From assembly GCA_017560425.1 (NCBI GenBank), contig JAFZEX010000024.1, positions 34,884 to 98,883 on the forward strand: 64,000 nt of DNA, in the 5' to 3' direction. The notes beneath the pieces were generated by a model that was given only the letters and a program-made list of their open reading frames with translations, was not told where the DNA came from and ran no database searches. Source of the DNA: Alistipes sp. Its GTDB lineage: Bacteria; Bacteroidota; Bacteroidia; Bacteroidales; Rikenellaceae. This document shows positions 33,583 to 41,593 of the stretch, piece after piece (position 1 is the stretch's first letter; each line of letters opens with the position of its first letter). The translations under genes and the position numbers were made by a program.

Positions 33583-34459
33583 TTAACTTGCATGTATAGC
33601 TGGTGTTACTGCAAAGTATGAAATATCCACGAAGTTGTAGTCATACTCATCGGTATAGCCACCCAATATTATCTCATCTTCAATTCGCTGACTCATGTCG
33701 AAGCAGCCATTGTGGAACCAACCGTTGCTAATGCCGTCATATCCCCAATTAATATAGAGCATGTATTCTTGCTTAGCTACTCTGCCAGTCTCTGTATATC
33801 CATTTGGATATGGATGTGATGGGTTTATTAGACTGTTTTTAGTGTATTCCACATAGTCATATGTGTAGTCCATAAAACCATTTGCCAACCACGCATGTGC
33901 ATATCCACCCTCAATCAAGTCTTCGTCAGAGTCTAATGTTCCTCTAAAAATGAAAATATATTCATCATAAGTACCATAGTGTTGATCCATATGAGGAGAA
34001 ATAATCTGACCATCGAAGTAGTTTATATTTGCACCCACTCTTGAGCCAAAGCTTGCATATACCTCCTTTATCTTAGCCATTGTGAAGGGTCTGGTCTTGT
34101 TGCTTAGGTTTATTGTTGTGCCATTCGATAGTCGATATCCAATTTCTAAATATAGGTTTGATATTTGGTTGTGTATATCTTCGGTGCAGTCATCCAAGTC
34201 GTGTGATGGGTGGTCGTATCTTAGATGTTTTTTCATCTCATTTATATCGATGGTCACAGCTTGTCCATAAAGAGGGCTATTCGGATTGGTTATTTCGTAT
34301 TCGAAATCGCTAAATGTACACATTAAGCCCTGAGCGATTGCTACCATTCACTTTGTTTAGACGTGAATCATCAGGCAATTTGTTGTTTGGTTGGTCAGCA
34401 AATGTGGAAGCACTAAAACACATTAGTGACGCCACGATTAGTAAAATGATTTTTTTCAT
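33583..34459 (-). pseudogene. Streptopain-like C10 cysteine protease, broken by deletion and frameshift
   Basis: Two minus-strand frames belong to one former gene. The 5' piece (34459-34310, 49 codons) encodes a signal peptide (MKKIILLIVASLMCFSAS) and stops soon after. The 3' piece (34347-33583, 254 codons, offset by one base) reads as the C-terminal half of a C10 peptidase: 'MVAIAQGLM' (just after where the catalytic Cys should be), the catalytic His in 'YAHAWLANGF', and 'YINWGYDGISNGWF' with Asn and Trp. The propeptide and catalytic Cys are missing, so the protease cannot work. DNA is AT-rich relative to neighbours. A good promoter remains upstream. Confidence 0.75.
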
Positions 34460-34496
34460 TGGCGATCGTTTTAAGGTTTCACTTTTGGTTGTGTTA

Positions 34497-34530
34497 CAAA
34501 ATTACAACAAATGCAACAAACTAAAGCAAA
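34497..34530 (-). promoter_or_regulatory. Promoter upstream of the C10 pseudogene
   Basis: On the minus strand TTTG (34530-34527), 22 nt, TAATTTTG (34504-34497); 37 nt before the signal-peptide ATG. Confidence 0.6.
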
Positions 34531-34588
34531 AATATGGTCGTTAAAATCTATCAAGCCCAATGTGTAATATGTTGATAATCAGAAAAAT

Positions 34589-34626
34589 AAATAGGGTGAT
34601 AGAATCAATTTTCTATCACCCTATTT
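34589..34626. terminator. Strong hairpin terminator
   Basis: A perfect 16-bp stem (AAATAGGGTGATAGAA arm) with a 6-nt loop lies downstream of the TPR gene (minus). It is flanked by near-identical 18-bp direct repeats (TAATATGTTGRTAATCAG at 34566 and 34636). Confidence 0.85.
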
Positions 34627-34700
34627 TGGTTTTTATAATATGTTGGTAATCAGCGAGTTAGTGAATATTCGACCTGCTGTGTAGGTCAATGGGTTGATTA

Positions 34701-36338
34701 TCAATTGATTAGCTTTAGGAAGAGCTCTCTATATTGTGAATTGCTCCTGTTAATCTTTTGTTTTAGGCGCGATTTGCGATTATATACAACATCAATCTTC
34801 TCGTTCATAAATATGCTTATGGCACGAGCCGAGAAACCGAGAACTATATACATAAATAGATTCTTGTCGGAGTTGCCCATGTCGGGAAATGCCTGATTGA
34901 GTTTTGTCATCACATTATCCTTGTATCTATCCACAAAGCTCTCCAACTCATTTATGGCTTTACCGTCGGTGGCAATGCTGTTAATCAAGCAAACAACCTC
35001 GTTGTGAATCTTCTGCTTCTCGTTTTGCATGCCATGACACTCGTAGTATGCGTTACTAAGCCTATTAAATGTGTCGTAGTGCGACGAGAATAGCTGTCCT
35101 ATAATGTTTTGTTGGTCGAGCAAGATACTCTCGTTCGACACAATTCTATTTTGCAACTCCACTACTAACGCCATATTCTCCTCAATCTCTTGTTGCTGTA
35201 GCTTGTGGCGATAGCGTATTGTTATTATGCAAATTACAATAATTGCGCAGAGCACAACAACTATAATTGCTATATATAAATATAGGTGTTTTACTCGTTC
35301 TTTGTTTAATTCATCTCTATTTTTATAGTGTGATAGAATTGTATTAGACGTATTCTCGGTAATGATTGATATTAATATGTCATTTTGTCGTGAGAATGAT
35401 TTTCTTACATGCTCTAATGCTTTTTTATAGTCTTGTTTAGCATTATATATGTGGTAAAGGAGGTTTAGCTTATCATAATCGTTCTCAATCTTCGCTGCGC
35501 ACTCCTCGGCTTTTGATACGTTGTTGGTTAAAGCATAAGAATTACCAAGTAAAACAAAATCATTGCTATGCATTCCAGCAGGTCTAATTTCAAGCACACG
35601 CTCGTATAATTCAATACAAGTGGCGAGGCTGTCGATAGCAAAATACGACGAGGCAATATTTCGTGTTGCCTCGGCATACAGTGTAGTGTCGCCAGACTCC
35701 TCGCTCATAGCCATAACATCACTAAGAGTGCTTATAGCTTGTGTGTAATCCTTGGCGTTGTGGTATAGTCGTCCCAAGTCGGCAAGTGCCCAATCGGTAT
35801 ATATATTGTTGCCATGAAGCGCAAAGTGTTTGTGTGCCAACTTGCCATACTCGAGGGCAACAGCGCCATCGTACGACCTGGTAAAAATGTCTGCCATAGC
35901 TCGATAGCTAAGACCGAGATAGAGGTTGTCCTGCTCCTTGAGAGCCATCTCCTCAGCCCTAAGAAACGCAACCAAGGCATCGCTATACCTCTGACCCTCG
36001 AAATAGACTCTGCCCAACAAGTATTGAGCAACCATAAGGTTGCTACGATCGTGTCTCGACTCATAGAAATCGACAGCAACACGAATGAGGCTGTCAGAGG
36101 TGGTGTCAATGAAGCACTTGTCGTTGCAGTACGTCAAGAGAAGGGCATGACGAGCCCTAAGGCTCTTAGACGATATCTCTCTGTTAGAGATGGTGCAGAG
36201 AATCTTCTGCGCCGAATCGGGTTTATCGAAATATAGGCTCTCGGCACGGCGAATCTGCTCGGCAACATCGTGGTGGGTGGTGCAACCCACCATGAGCGTC
36301 AAGAGCAGAGAGAGTATGTAGCACACGGGGCGTAGCAT
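34701..36338 (-). CDS. TPR membrane protein with cytoplasmic coiled coil and LuxR-like HTH
   Basis: The 545-residue protein starts with a lipobox-like signal ('LMVGC', Cys19). Residues 30-340 are TPR helices ('MVAQYLLGRVYFEGQRYSDALVAF' region and following repeats). A transmembrane helix lies near 355-378, then a coiled coil (380-430). The C-terminal domain 'NLFMYIVLGFSARAISIFMNE' with 'VVYNRKSRLKQKI' looks like a winged or LuxR-type HTH. The plan TPR-TM-coil-HTH matches a class of Bacteroidota one-component membrane regulators. Target genes are unknown. AT-rich codons rise in its 3' half. It follows divIC-like by 29 nt and could be cotranscribed with it. Confidence 0.75.
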   Translation of the reverse strand: MLRPVCYILSLLLTLMVGCTTHHDVAEQIRRAESLYFDKPDSAQKILCTISNREISSKSLRARHALLLTYCNDKCFIDTTSDSLIRVAVDFYESRHDRSNLMVAQYLLGRVYFEGQRYSDALVAFLRAEEMALKEQDNLYLGLSYRAMADIFTRSYDGAVALEYGKLAHKHFALHGNNIYTDWALADLGRLYHNAKDYTQAISTLSDVMAMSEESGDTTLYAEATRNIASSYFAIDSLATCIELYERVLEIRPAGMHSNDFVLLGNSYALTNNVSKAEECAAKIENDYDKLNLLYHIYNAKQDYKKALEHVRKSFSRQNDILISIITENTSNTILSHYKNRDELNKERVKHLYLYIAIIVVVLCAIIVICIITIRYRHKLQQQEIEENMALVVELQNRIVSNESILLDQQNIIGQLFSSHYDTFNRLSNAYYECHGMQNEKQKIHNEVVCLINSIATDGKAINELESFVDRYKDNVMTKLNQAFPDMGNSDKNLFMYIVLGFSARAISIFMNEKIDVVYNRKSRLKQKINRSNSQYRELFLKLIN

Positions 36339-36367
36339 AGGCTATGTGGTGTTGATGGGTGATGGGG

Positions 36368-36655
36368 CTACTTGCGTTCGATGACGTAGACATCCTCGCC
36401 ACGGCGCTGAAGCAAGAAGCTCTCACGGGCAAACTTCTCCAAAAACTCGGGCGAGTGTTGCAAATCCTCGATAAAGGTGCTATCGCGCGTAATATTTGCC
36501 TGAAGCTCGGCAACCTTAACCTCGACATCGGCATGGCGCCTCTTGGTCTTGACAATGTCGTCGATGGTGCGCACCGAGACAATAACGGTGAAGATGGCAA
36601 TAGCCACGCTCAGCGTTATCCAAAAGTATTTTACAATGCTCGCTCTAAGGTCCAT
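36368..36655 (-). CDS. FtsB/DivIC-like septum formation initiator
   Basis: The 95-residue bitopic protein has a short cytoplasmic N-terminus, one transmembrane helix (about residues 9-30), and a periplasmic coiled coil ('RRHADVEVKVAELQANITRD'). The conserved end is 'EFLEKFARESFLLQRRGEDVYVIER', the usual DivIC/FtsB signature. It would join FtsL and FtsQ in the divisome. It lies 6 nt after the queE stop and belongs to the hpt-queE operon. Confidence 0.88.
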   Translation of the reverse strand: MDLRASIVKYFWITLSVAIAIFTVIVSVRTIDDIVKTKRRHADVEVKVAELQANITRDSTFIEDLQHSPEFLEKFARESFLLQRRGEDVYVIERK

Positions 36656-36661
36656 GGTGCG

Positions 36662-37297
36662 CTAAGGAATATGCATAAACTTATGCGTCTGAATAGATAT
36701 ATTCCACTCGGGGTGCTCCTTGACCCACTCGACAAGCGTAGGTATGATGCTCTCGTAGACGCTCCACTCGGGTTGTAGGTAGAGGCGGCACTTGCGACCA
36801 ACCTTCGCCTGGCACTCCTGGGCCCACTTTATGTCCTCCTCGGTCTGCACGATAACCTTAAGCTCGTCGGCACGGCGGAAGGCCTCGTCGAGGGGTGGCA
36901 GCTGGCGCTTAGGTGATAGGCACACCCAGTCGAACTCGCCACTGAGGGGCTGTGTGCCCGAGGTCTCGAGGAAGATCTCCAAGCCACGACTATGAAGCTC
37001 ACGGGTGAGCGTGCCCAAGGGGTACAACAGGGGCTCGCCACCGGTGATGACGATAGCCTGTGCCGAGCACGACGCAGCACGCTCGACAATAACATCTACC
37101 TCGGTAGGTGGAAACACCTTAGGGTTCCACGTATACTTGGCGTCGCACCAGCGGCAGCCGACATCGCAGCCACCGAGGCGTATGAAGTAGGCGGGCTTGC
37201 CAGAGTGGTAGCCCTCGCCCTGAATGGTGTAGAAGTCCTCGACCAAGGGTAGCTTTCTGCCACCCTCGAGGAGCTCCAAATCGGGATTAATCTTCAT
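36662..37297 (-). CDS. queE: 7-carboxy-7-deazaguanine synthase
   Basis: The 211-residue radical SAM enzyme converts 6-carboxytetrahydropterin to CDG in queuosine synthesis. The cluster motif is C-x3-C-x2-C in 'GGCDVGCRWCDAKYTW'. 'FYTIQGEGYHSGKPAYFIRL' at the N-terminus and 'VITGGEPLLYP' are characteristic of QueE, as is 'IFLETSGTQPL'. The start overlaps the hpt gene by 11 nt. Other queuosine genes are not in the window. Confidence 0.95.
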   Translation of the reverse strand: MKINPDLELLEGGRKLPLVEDFYTIQGEGYHSGKPAYFIRLGGCDVGCRWCDAKYTWNPKVFPPTEVDVIVERAASCSAQAIVITGGEPLLYPLGTLTRELHSRGLEIFLETSGTQPLSGEFDWVCLSPKRQLPPLDEAFRRADELKVIVQTEEDIKWAQECQAKVGRKCRLYLQPEWSVYESIIPTLVEWVKEHPEWNISIQTHKFMHIP

Positions 37298-37832
37298 CTA
37301 ACACGTAAATATCTTTGAGGTTACGGCCAATCTGGTTGTAGTCGAGACCGTAGCCAACAATAAACTCGTTGCCGATAGGCATTGCCACATAGTCGATCTT
37401 ATACTCATACAAGAACTTATCAGGCTTGAAGAAGAGGGTGCAGATAGATACACTCGCTGGGTTGCGCTCCTTGAGGTAGTCCAACAAGTAGTTCATGCTG
37501 TGGCCTGTCTCAACGATGTCCTCGACGATGATGATATCCTTGCCCTCGATGTCGAAGTCGATGCCAAGGTGCTGCTTGATGCTACCTGTAGACTGTGTGC
37601 CCTCATATGACGAGATCTTAACAAAGGCAAGGCGGCAGTCGAACGAGGTCTTGCGCACAAGGTCGCTGAGGAACAAGAAGGCACCGCTAAGAACACCCAA
37701 GAAGATAGGGGTCTTGCCCTTATAGCGCTCGTTGAGCTGGTCGGCAACACGCTGTACAGCCTTGTCAATCTCCTCTGCAGGAATCATGGTCTTGAACTTT
37801 CTGTCAAGAAGTTTTATTCTTTCGATCTCCAT
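37287..37832 (-). CDS. hpt: Hypoxanthine phosphoribosyltransferase
   Basis: The 181-residue purine-salvage enzyme makes IMP or GMP from hypoxanthine or guanine and PRPP. The PRPP-binding loop 'DIIIVEDIVETGHSMNYLL' has the two acidic residues expected, and 'GVLSGAFLFLSDLVRK' and 'YDYVAMPIGNEFIVGYG'-type C-terminal motifs complete the type I PRT fold. Its own promoter is immediately upstream, so it starts an hpt-queE-divIC unit separate from the hyd genes. Confidence 0.94.
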   Translation of the reverse strand: MEIERIKLLDRKFKTMIPAEEIDKAVQRVADQLNERYKGKTPIFLGVLSGAFLFLSDLVRKTSFDCRLAFVKISSYEGTQSTGSIKQHLGIDFDIEGKDIIIVEDIVETGHSMNYLLDYLKERNPASVSICTLFFKPDKFLYEYKIDYVAMPIGNEFIVGYGLDYNQIGRNLKDIYVLDED

Positions 37833-37849
37833 AACTATAAAAATTTTGT

Positions 37850-37881
37850 CAAAGTTATAAAATTATTCCAATCTTGCCAAA
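37850..37881 (-). promoter_or_regulatory. hpt promoter
   Basis: On the minus strand TTTG (37881-37878), 20 nt, TAACTTTG (37857-37850), abutting the hydF stop codon. It gives a 17-nt distance to the ATG. Confidence 0.75.
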
Positions 37882-39066
37882 TTACTCGGTCTTAACCCTC
37901 TCGAGAATACCGCCCAGCGCCGCCAATATCACGCCGTAGTTGGTGATTGCCACGCCCTGCTTGCGGGCACGCTCGATGCGGCTGAGCACGTGGCGACGGT
38001 TGAACATGCATGCGCCACAGTGTATCACAAGGTCGTACACCGACAAATCTTCGGGGTAGTCGGCACCACCAACAATGTCTATTTGTAGCCCCTCGCCAAA
38101 CCTCTTACGCAAGATGCGGGGTAGCTTCACTCGGCCTATATCCTCGTTCTGCGGCGTGTGGGTGCACGCCTCGGCGATGAGTATGCGTGACGACTCGGTG
38201 ATGCCCTTGAGCGCCTTCACGCCCTCGGTAAATAGCTTTATGTCGCCCTTGTAGCGAGCAAAGAGTATCGAGAACGAGGTGAGTGTAGATGCCTCAGGCT
38301 TAAGGCGATATACCTCCTCGAAGGCTTGCGAGTCGGTGATGATTAGCTCGGGTGCTCGCTCCAACGCTGCCAACGCCTCAGCCATGTGCTCTGGGGTGCA
38401 ACAGATGGGTATACACCCACGGTCTAAGAGCTCACGTATGGTCTGCACCTGGGGCTGAATAAGGCGTCCCTTAGGTGCCGACTTGTCTTGAGGCATTATG
38501 AGCAACACCCTGTCGCCCGCCTTGCAGAAGCCCTCGGTAATAAGCCTCTCCTCGCCCTTGCCCACGGCGGCAATCTTTGCCAAAAGCTCGTCGATGCCCT
38601 CGCCCGTGGCGGAGCTAACAAGCAGCGGCTTATGCTTTGTGCGAAGCTCAATCTCCTGCGCCACTGCCGATGGGTTTTCGAGCCTATCTACTTGTGACAC
38701 AACAACAATCGTGGGTATCTCACGTACTCGGCACTCCTCGATAATTGCGTACTCGCTCTCGCTCTTAGCGTCGGTAAATAGCACCACGGCAATGTCGGTG
38801 CTGTCGAGGCTCTTTGCGGTGCGTGCCATGCGCTCGCCACCCAGCGTGGTGCTGTCGTCGAGGCCGGGCGTGTCGATATATACGCCTGCTCCAAGACCAA
38901 AAATCTCGACGCTCTTCTGCACGGGGTCGGTCGTGGTGCCTGGCGTTGCCGACACGATGGCAACATCCTGACCCACAAGCCTATTGAGCAACGACGACTT
39001 ACCCGCATTTGTGCGTCCGTAGAGCGCTACGTGCACTCGCTCGGACTTAGGTGTGCTAAGTGTCAT
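37882..39066 (-). CDS. hydF: [FeFe]-hydrogenase maturation GTPase HydF
   Basis: The 394-residue scaffold receives the 2Fe subcluster from HydE and HydG and passes it to the hydrogenase. The GTPase domain has 'ALYGRTNAGKSSLLN' (G1), 'TDPV' (G2 region), 'DTPGLDD' (G3) and 'VSQVDRL' (G4-like). The C-terminal cluster domain has 'EACTHTPQNEDIG' and 'HCGACMFNRR', the conserved Cys-x-His and His-Cys-x2-Cys ligands. It starts 3 nt after the hydG stop. Length is typical. Confidence 0.96.
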   Translation of the reverse strand: MTLSTPKSERVHVALYGRTNAGKSSLLNRLVGQDVAIVSATPGTTTDPVQKSVEIFGLGAGVYIDTPGLDDSTTLGGERMARTAKSLDSTDIAVVLFTDAKSESEYAIIEECRVREIPTIVVVSQVDRLENPSAVAQEIELRTKHKPLLVSSATGEGIDELLAKIAAVGKGEERLITEGFCKAGDRVLLIMPQDKSAPKGRLIQPQVQTIRELLDRGCIPICCTPEHMAEALAALERAPELIITDSQAFEEVYRLKPEASTLTSFSILFARYKGDIKLFTEGVKALKGITESSRILIAEACTHTPQNEDIGRVKLPRILRKRFGEGLQIDIVGGADYPEDLSVYDLVIHCGACMFNRRHVLSRIERARKQGVAITNYGVILAALGGILERVKTE

Positions 39067-39069
39067 AGC

Positions 39070-40518
39070 CTAAAATCTAAAGTCACGCTTACCCTCGGCA
39101 ATAGCTCGTAGGTTGCGCTCGGTAATCTCTCGCACCTTAGCCGACGGGATAACCTGCGTAAGACGCTCAATCATCTTAGCACCCTCGACCTTAACCATTG
39201 GCGAGGCATAGTCCTCGAGATACTCGGCAAGGGTCATAAGGGCATTTGGAGCACAGCAGTTGCCAATGAGGCCACGCTTTGCCAGCGACATAAATCTGTC
39301 GCCCGTGCGGCCCTCACGGTAGCAGGCGGTGCAGAAGCTTGGGATATATCCGAGGTTGAGCAGCCAGCCCACAATCTCGTCCAACGTGCGGTTATCCGAG
39401 ATGTCGAACTGTGCCGACTCCTCAGCATCCTCGATGCCCTCGGCATAGCCACCCACCGATGTCTTCGAGCCACCGCTAAGCTGCGACACACCCACGTCGA
39501 GGACAAGCTCACGTGAGCGCTGTGACTCACGGGTAGATACAATCATGCCTGTATATGGCACAGCGAGGCGCAACACCGCAACAATACGGCGGAATACCTC
39601 GTCGGTAACGGCATTAGGGAAGTCCTTAGGGTCGATGTCGTCGGCAGGGCGGATGCGTGGAACGCTGATAGTATGTGGGCCCACGCCAAAGCGTGCCTCG
39701 AGGTGCTCGGCATGCATCAAGATGCCGACAACGTCGTAGCGGTAGTTCGACAAGCCAAACAGAGCACCCACGCCCACATCGTCGATGCCACCAAGCATGG
39801 CACGATCCATAGCCTCGGTGTGGTATGCCCAATCGCTCTTAGGGCCTGTTGGGTGAAGCTTCTCGTAGGTCTCACGGTCGTAGGTCTCCTCGAAGAGGAT
39901 ATATGTGCCGATGCCAGCATCCTTGAGGCGTGTGTAGTTCTCGACGGTTGTGGCAGCGATATTCACGTTTACACGGCGTATAGCGCCATTCTTGTGGTGT
40001 ATCGAGTAGATGGTGTCGATAGATTCCAACACATACTCGATAGGGCTTAGCTTAGGGTGCTCGCCCGTCTCCAAGGCGAGGCGCTTGTGACCCATGTCCT
40101 GAAGCGCAATAACCTCACGACGAATCTCCTCCTGTGTGAGCTTGCGGCGAGGAATGGTGCGGTTTTGTGCGTGGTAAGGACAATATACACAGCCATTTAC
40201 GCAGTGGTTCGATAGATACAATGGCGCAAACATCACAATGCGGTTGCCATATATCTGCTCCTTGAGGCGGCGGGCGATCGAGTACATGCGTGCCTCAATC
40301 TCCTTATCCTCAACCTCGATAAGCACGGCTGCCTCACGGTGCGAGATACCCTTGCCAAGCTCTGCCTTAGCCAATATCTCCTCGATGAGCGCCTTATCGT
40401 TCTTATGCTCAATGGCATATTGAAGTGTCGAGCGAATCTCGCCGTCGTGGATAAACTCGGCGGCATGCTCCGACTTTACATTATATTCAATCATGTTATG
40501 TAGTTTTTTATTTGACAA
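39070..40518 (-). CDS. hydG: [FeFe]-hydrogenase radical SAM maturase HydG
   Basis: The 482-residue tyrosine lyase produces the CO and CN ligands of the H-cluster. The radical SAM motif is C-x3-C-x2-C in 'SNHCVNGCVYCPYHAQNRT'. The C-terminal auxiliary cluster motif 'FCTACYREGRTG' with 'GNCCAPNA' is present. 'GVGALFGLSNYRYD' is typical of HydG/ThiH relatives, and the C-terminal cluster separates HydG from ThiH. It starts 11 nt after hydE. Confidence 0.96.
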   Translation of the reverse strand: MSNKKLHNMIEYNVKSEHAAEFIHDGEIRSTLQYAIEHKNDKALIEEILAKAELGKGISHREAAVLIEVEDKEIEARMYSIARRLKEQIYGNRIVMFAPLYLSNHCVNGCVYCPYHAQNRTIPRRKLTQEEIRREVIALQDMGHKRLALETGEHPKLSPIEYVLESIDTIYSIHHKNGAIRRVNVNIAATTVENYTRLKDAGIGTYILFEETYDRETYEKLHPTGPKSDWAYHTEAMDRAMLGGIDDVGVGALFGLSNYRYDVVGILMHAEHLEARFGVGPHTISVPRIRPADDIDPKDFPNAVTDEVFRRIVAVLRLAVPYTGMIVSTRESQRSRELVLDVGVSQLSGGSKTSVGGYAEGIEDAEESAQFDISDNRTLDEIVGWLLNLGYIPSFCTACYREGRTGDRFMSLAKRGLIGNCCAPNALMTLAEYLEDYASPMVKVEGAKMIERLTQVIPSAKVREITERNLRAIAEGKRDFRF

Positions 40519-40529
40519 TGGGGTTGGGG

Positions 40530-41573
40530 TTAATATATATAGTCACCTCTCGACCAGTCGATGTGATAGCCGATGGTGTTTAGTTCCTTTTCTAATGCTT
40601 CGAGGCCCTCGGCAGCCTCCTTGCCCCACGAGGCTTTATTCTCGTAGATGGCATATTTCGCCCTCACCTCCGAGGGCGATAGGTTAGGCATCACGACATT
40701 TGCTCCCGAGAGTATTCCCTCCAGACGACCCGTTGGCGAGAGTGTCGCAAGGGCTGTTGTCGAGGGTATCAGGGCGTGGGGTAGTAGCAGACGTGCTATG
40801 GCAATGGCAGCAAGCGTGAGCTCGAGGCTTCCTGCTGGCTCCTCACCAAGCGGCGTTGCCTTGTGTGGAAGGAATGGCCCTATGCCCACCATCTGGCAAT
40901 CCATCTGTGCTATCAGTTCCAAGTCCTTAGCTATGTCGTCAATGGTCTGACCCTTAACACCTATCATCATTCCCATGCCCACTTGGTAGCCAAGCTTCTT
41001 TAGTGAACGTAGGCAGTCGAGGCGGTGTTCAAGACCTCGGCTTGATGGGTGTAGCGAGGCATATAGCTCGCTGTTTGCTGTCTCGTGGCGCAAAAGATAG
41101 CGGTTTGCTCCCGCCTCCTTGAGCTTGCGGTACGACTCCTCGCTGCGCTCACCTAACGACAAGGTTATCGCAACATCGGGGTAGAGCGCACGTAGCCTGC
41201 TAATAACGCTCACCAGCCACTCGTCAGTATGTGTGCCGTCCTCGCCACCCTGCAACACAAAGGTGCGGAAGCCAAGACGGTAGCCCTCCTTGGCAGAGAG
41301 CAATATCTCGTCGGCAGTCAGGCGGTAGCGCTCGGCATTGCGGTTGCTACGCCTAAGTCCGCAGTACATGCAGTCGCAGCGGCAGTAGCTCGACACCTCG
41401 ACGAGGCCACGTATATATACGCCAAGTCCGAACTGCTCTTGGGCAGTTCGGACAGCGTAGTTGCGTAGTAGTTTGAGCACGTTGCTATCGTGGGCAGCAC
41501 CTTTTAGCAGCTGCCCCAATTCAGGGGCGTTGAGCTTCTCGCCTCTCGATAAACGCTCTACAAACTCTAACAT
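40530..41573 (-). CDS. hydE: [FeFe]-hydrogenase radical SAM maturase HydE
   Basis: The 347-residue radical SAM protein takes part in forming the bridging dithiolate of the 2Fe subcluster. The C-x3-C-x2-C motif is in 'SSYCRCDCMYCGLRRSN'. 'FVLQGGEDGTHTDEWL', 'LRHETANSELYASLHP' and 'VGMGMMIGVKGQT' match HydE and its BioB-like fold. It begins 20 nt after the hydA stop. Confidence 0.95.
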   Translation of the reverse strand: MLEFVERLSRGEKLNAPELGQLLKGAAHDSNVLKLLRNYAVRTAQEQFGLGVYIRGLVEVSSYCRCDCMYCGLRRSNRNAERYRLTADEILLSAKEGYRLGFRTFVLQGGEDGTHTDEWLVSVISRLRALYPDVAITLSLGERSEESYRKLKEAGANRYLLRHETANSELYASLHPSSRGLEHRLDCLRSLKKLGYQVGMGMMIGVKGQTIDDIAKDLELIAQMDCQMVGIGPFLPHKATPLGEEPAGSLELTLAAIAIARLLLPHALIPSTTALATLSPTGRLEGILSGANVVMPNLSPSEVRAKYAIYENKASWGKEAAEGLEALEKELNTIGYHIDWSRGDYIY

Positions 41574-41593
41574 TGAGTATTTTAACTCTCTAA

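Noticed and set aside
34314-34544. 76-codon plus-strand frame opposite the C10 remnant
   Set aside because: It lies across the signal peptide and promoter of the minus-strand pseudogene and shows no domain.
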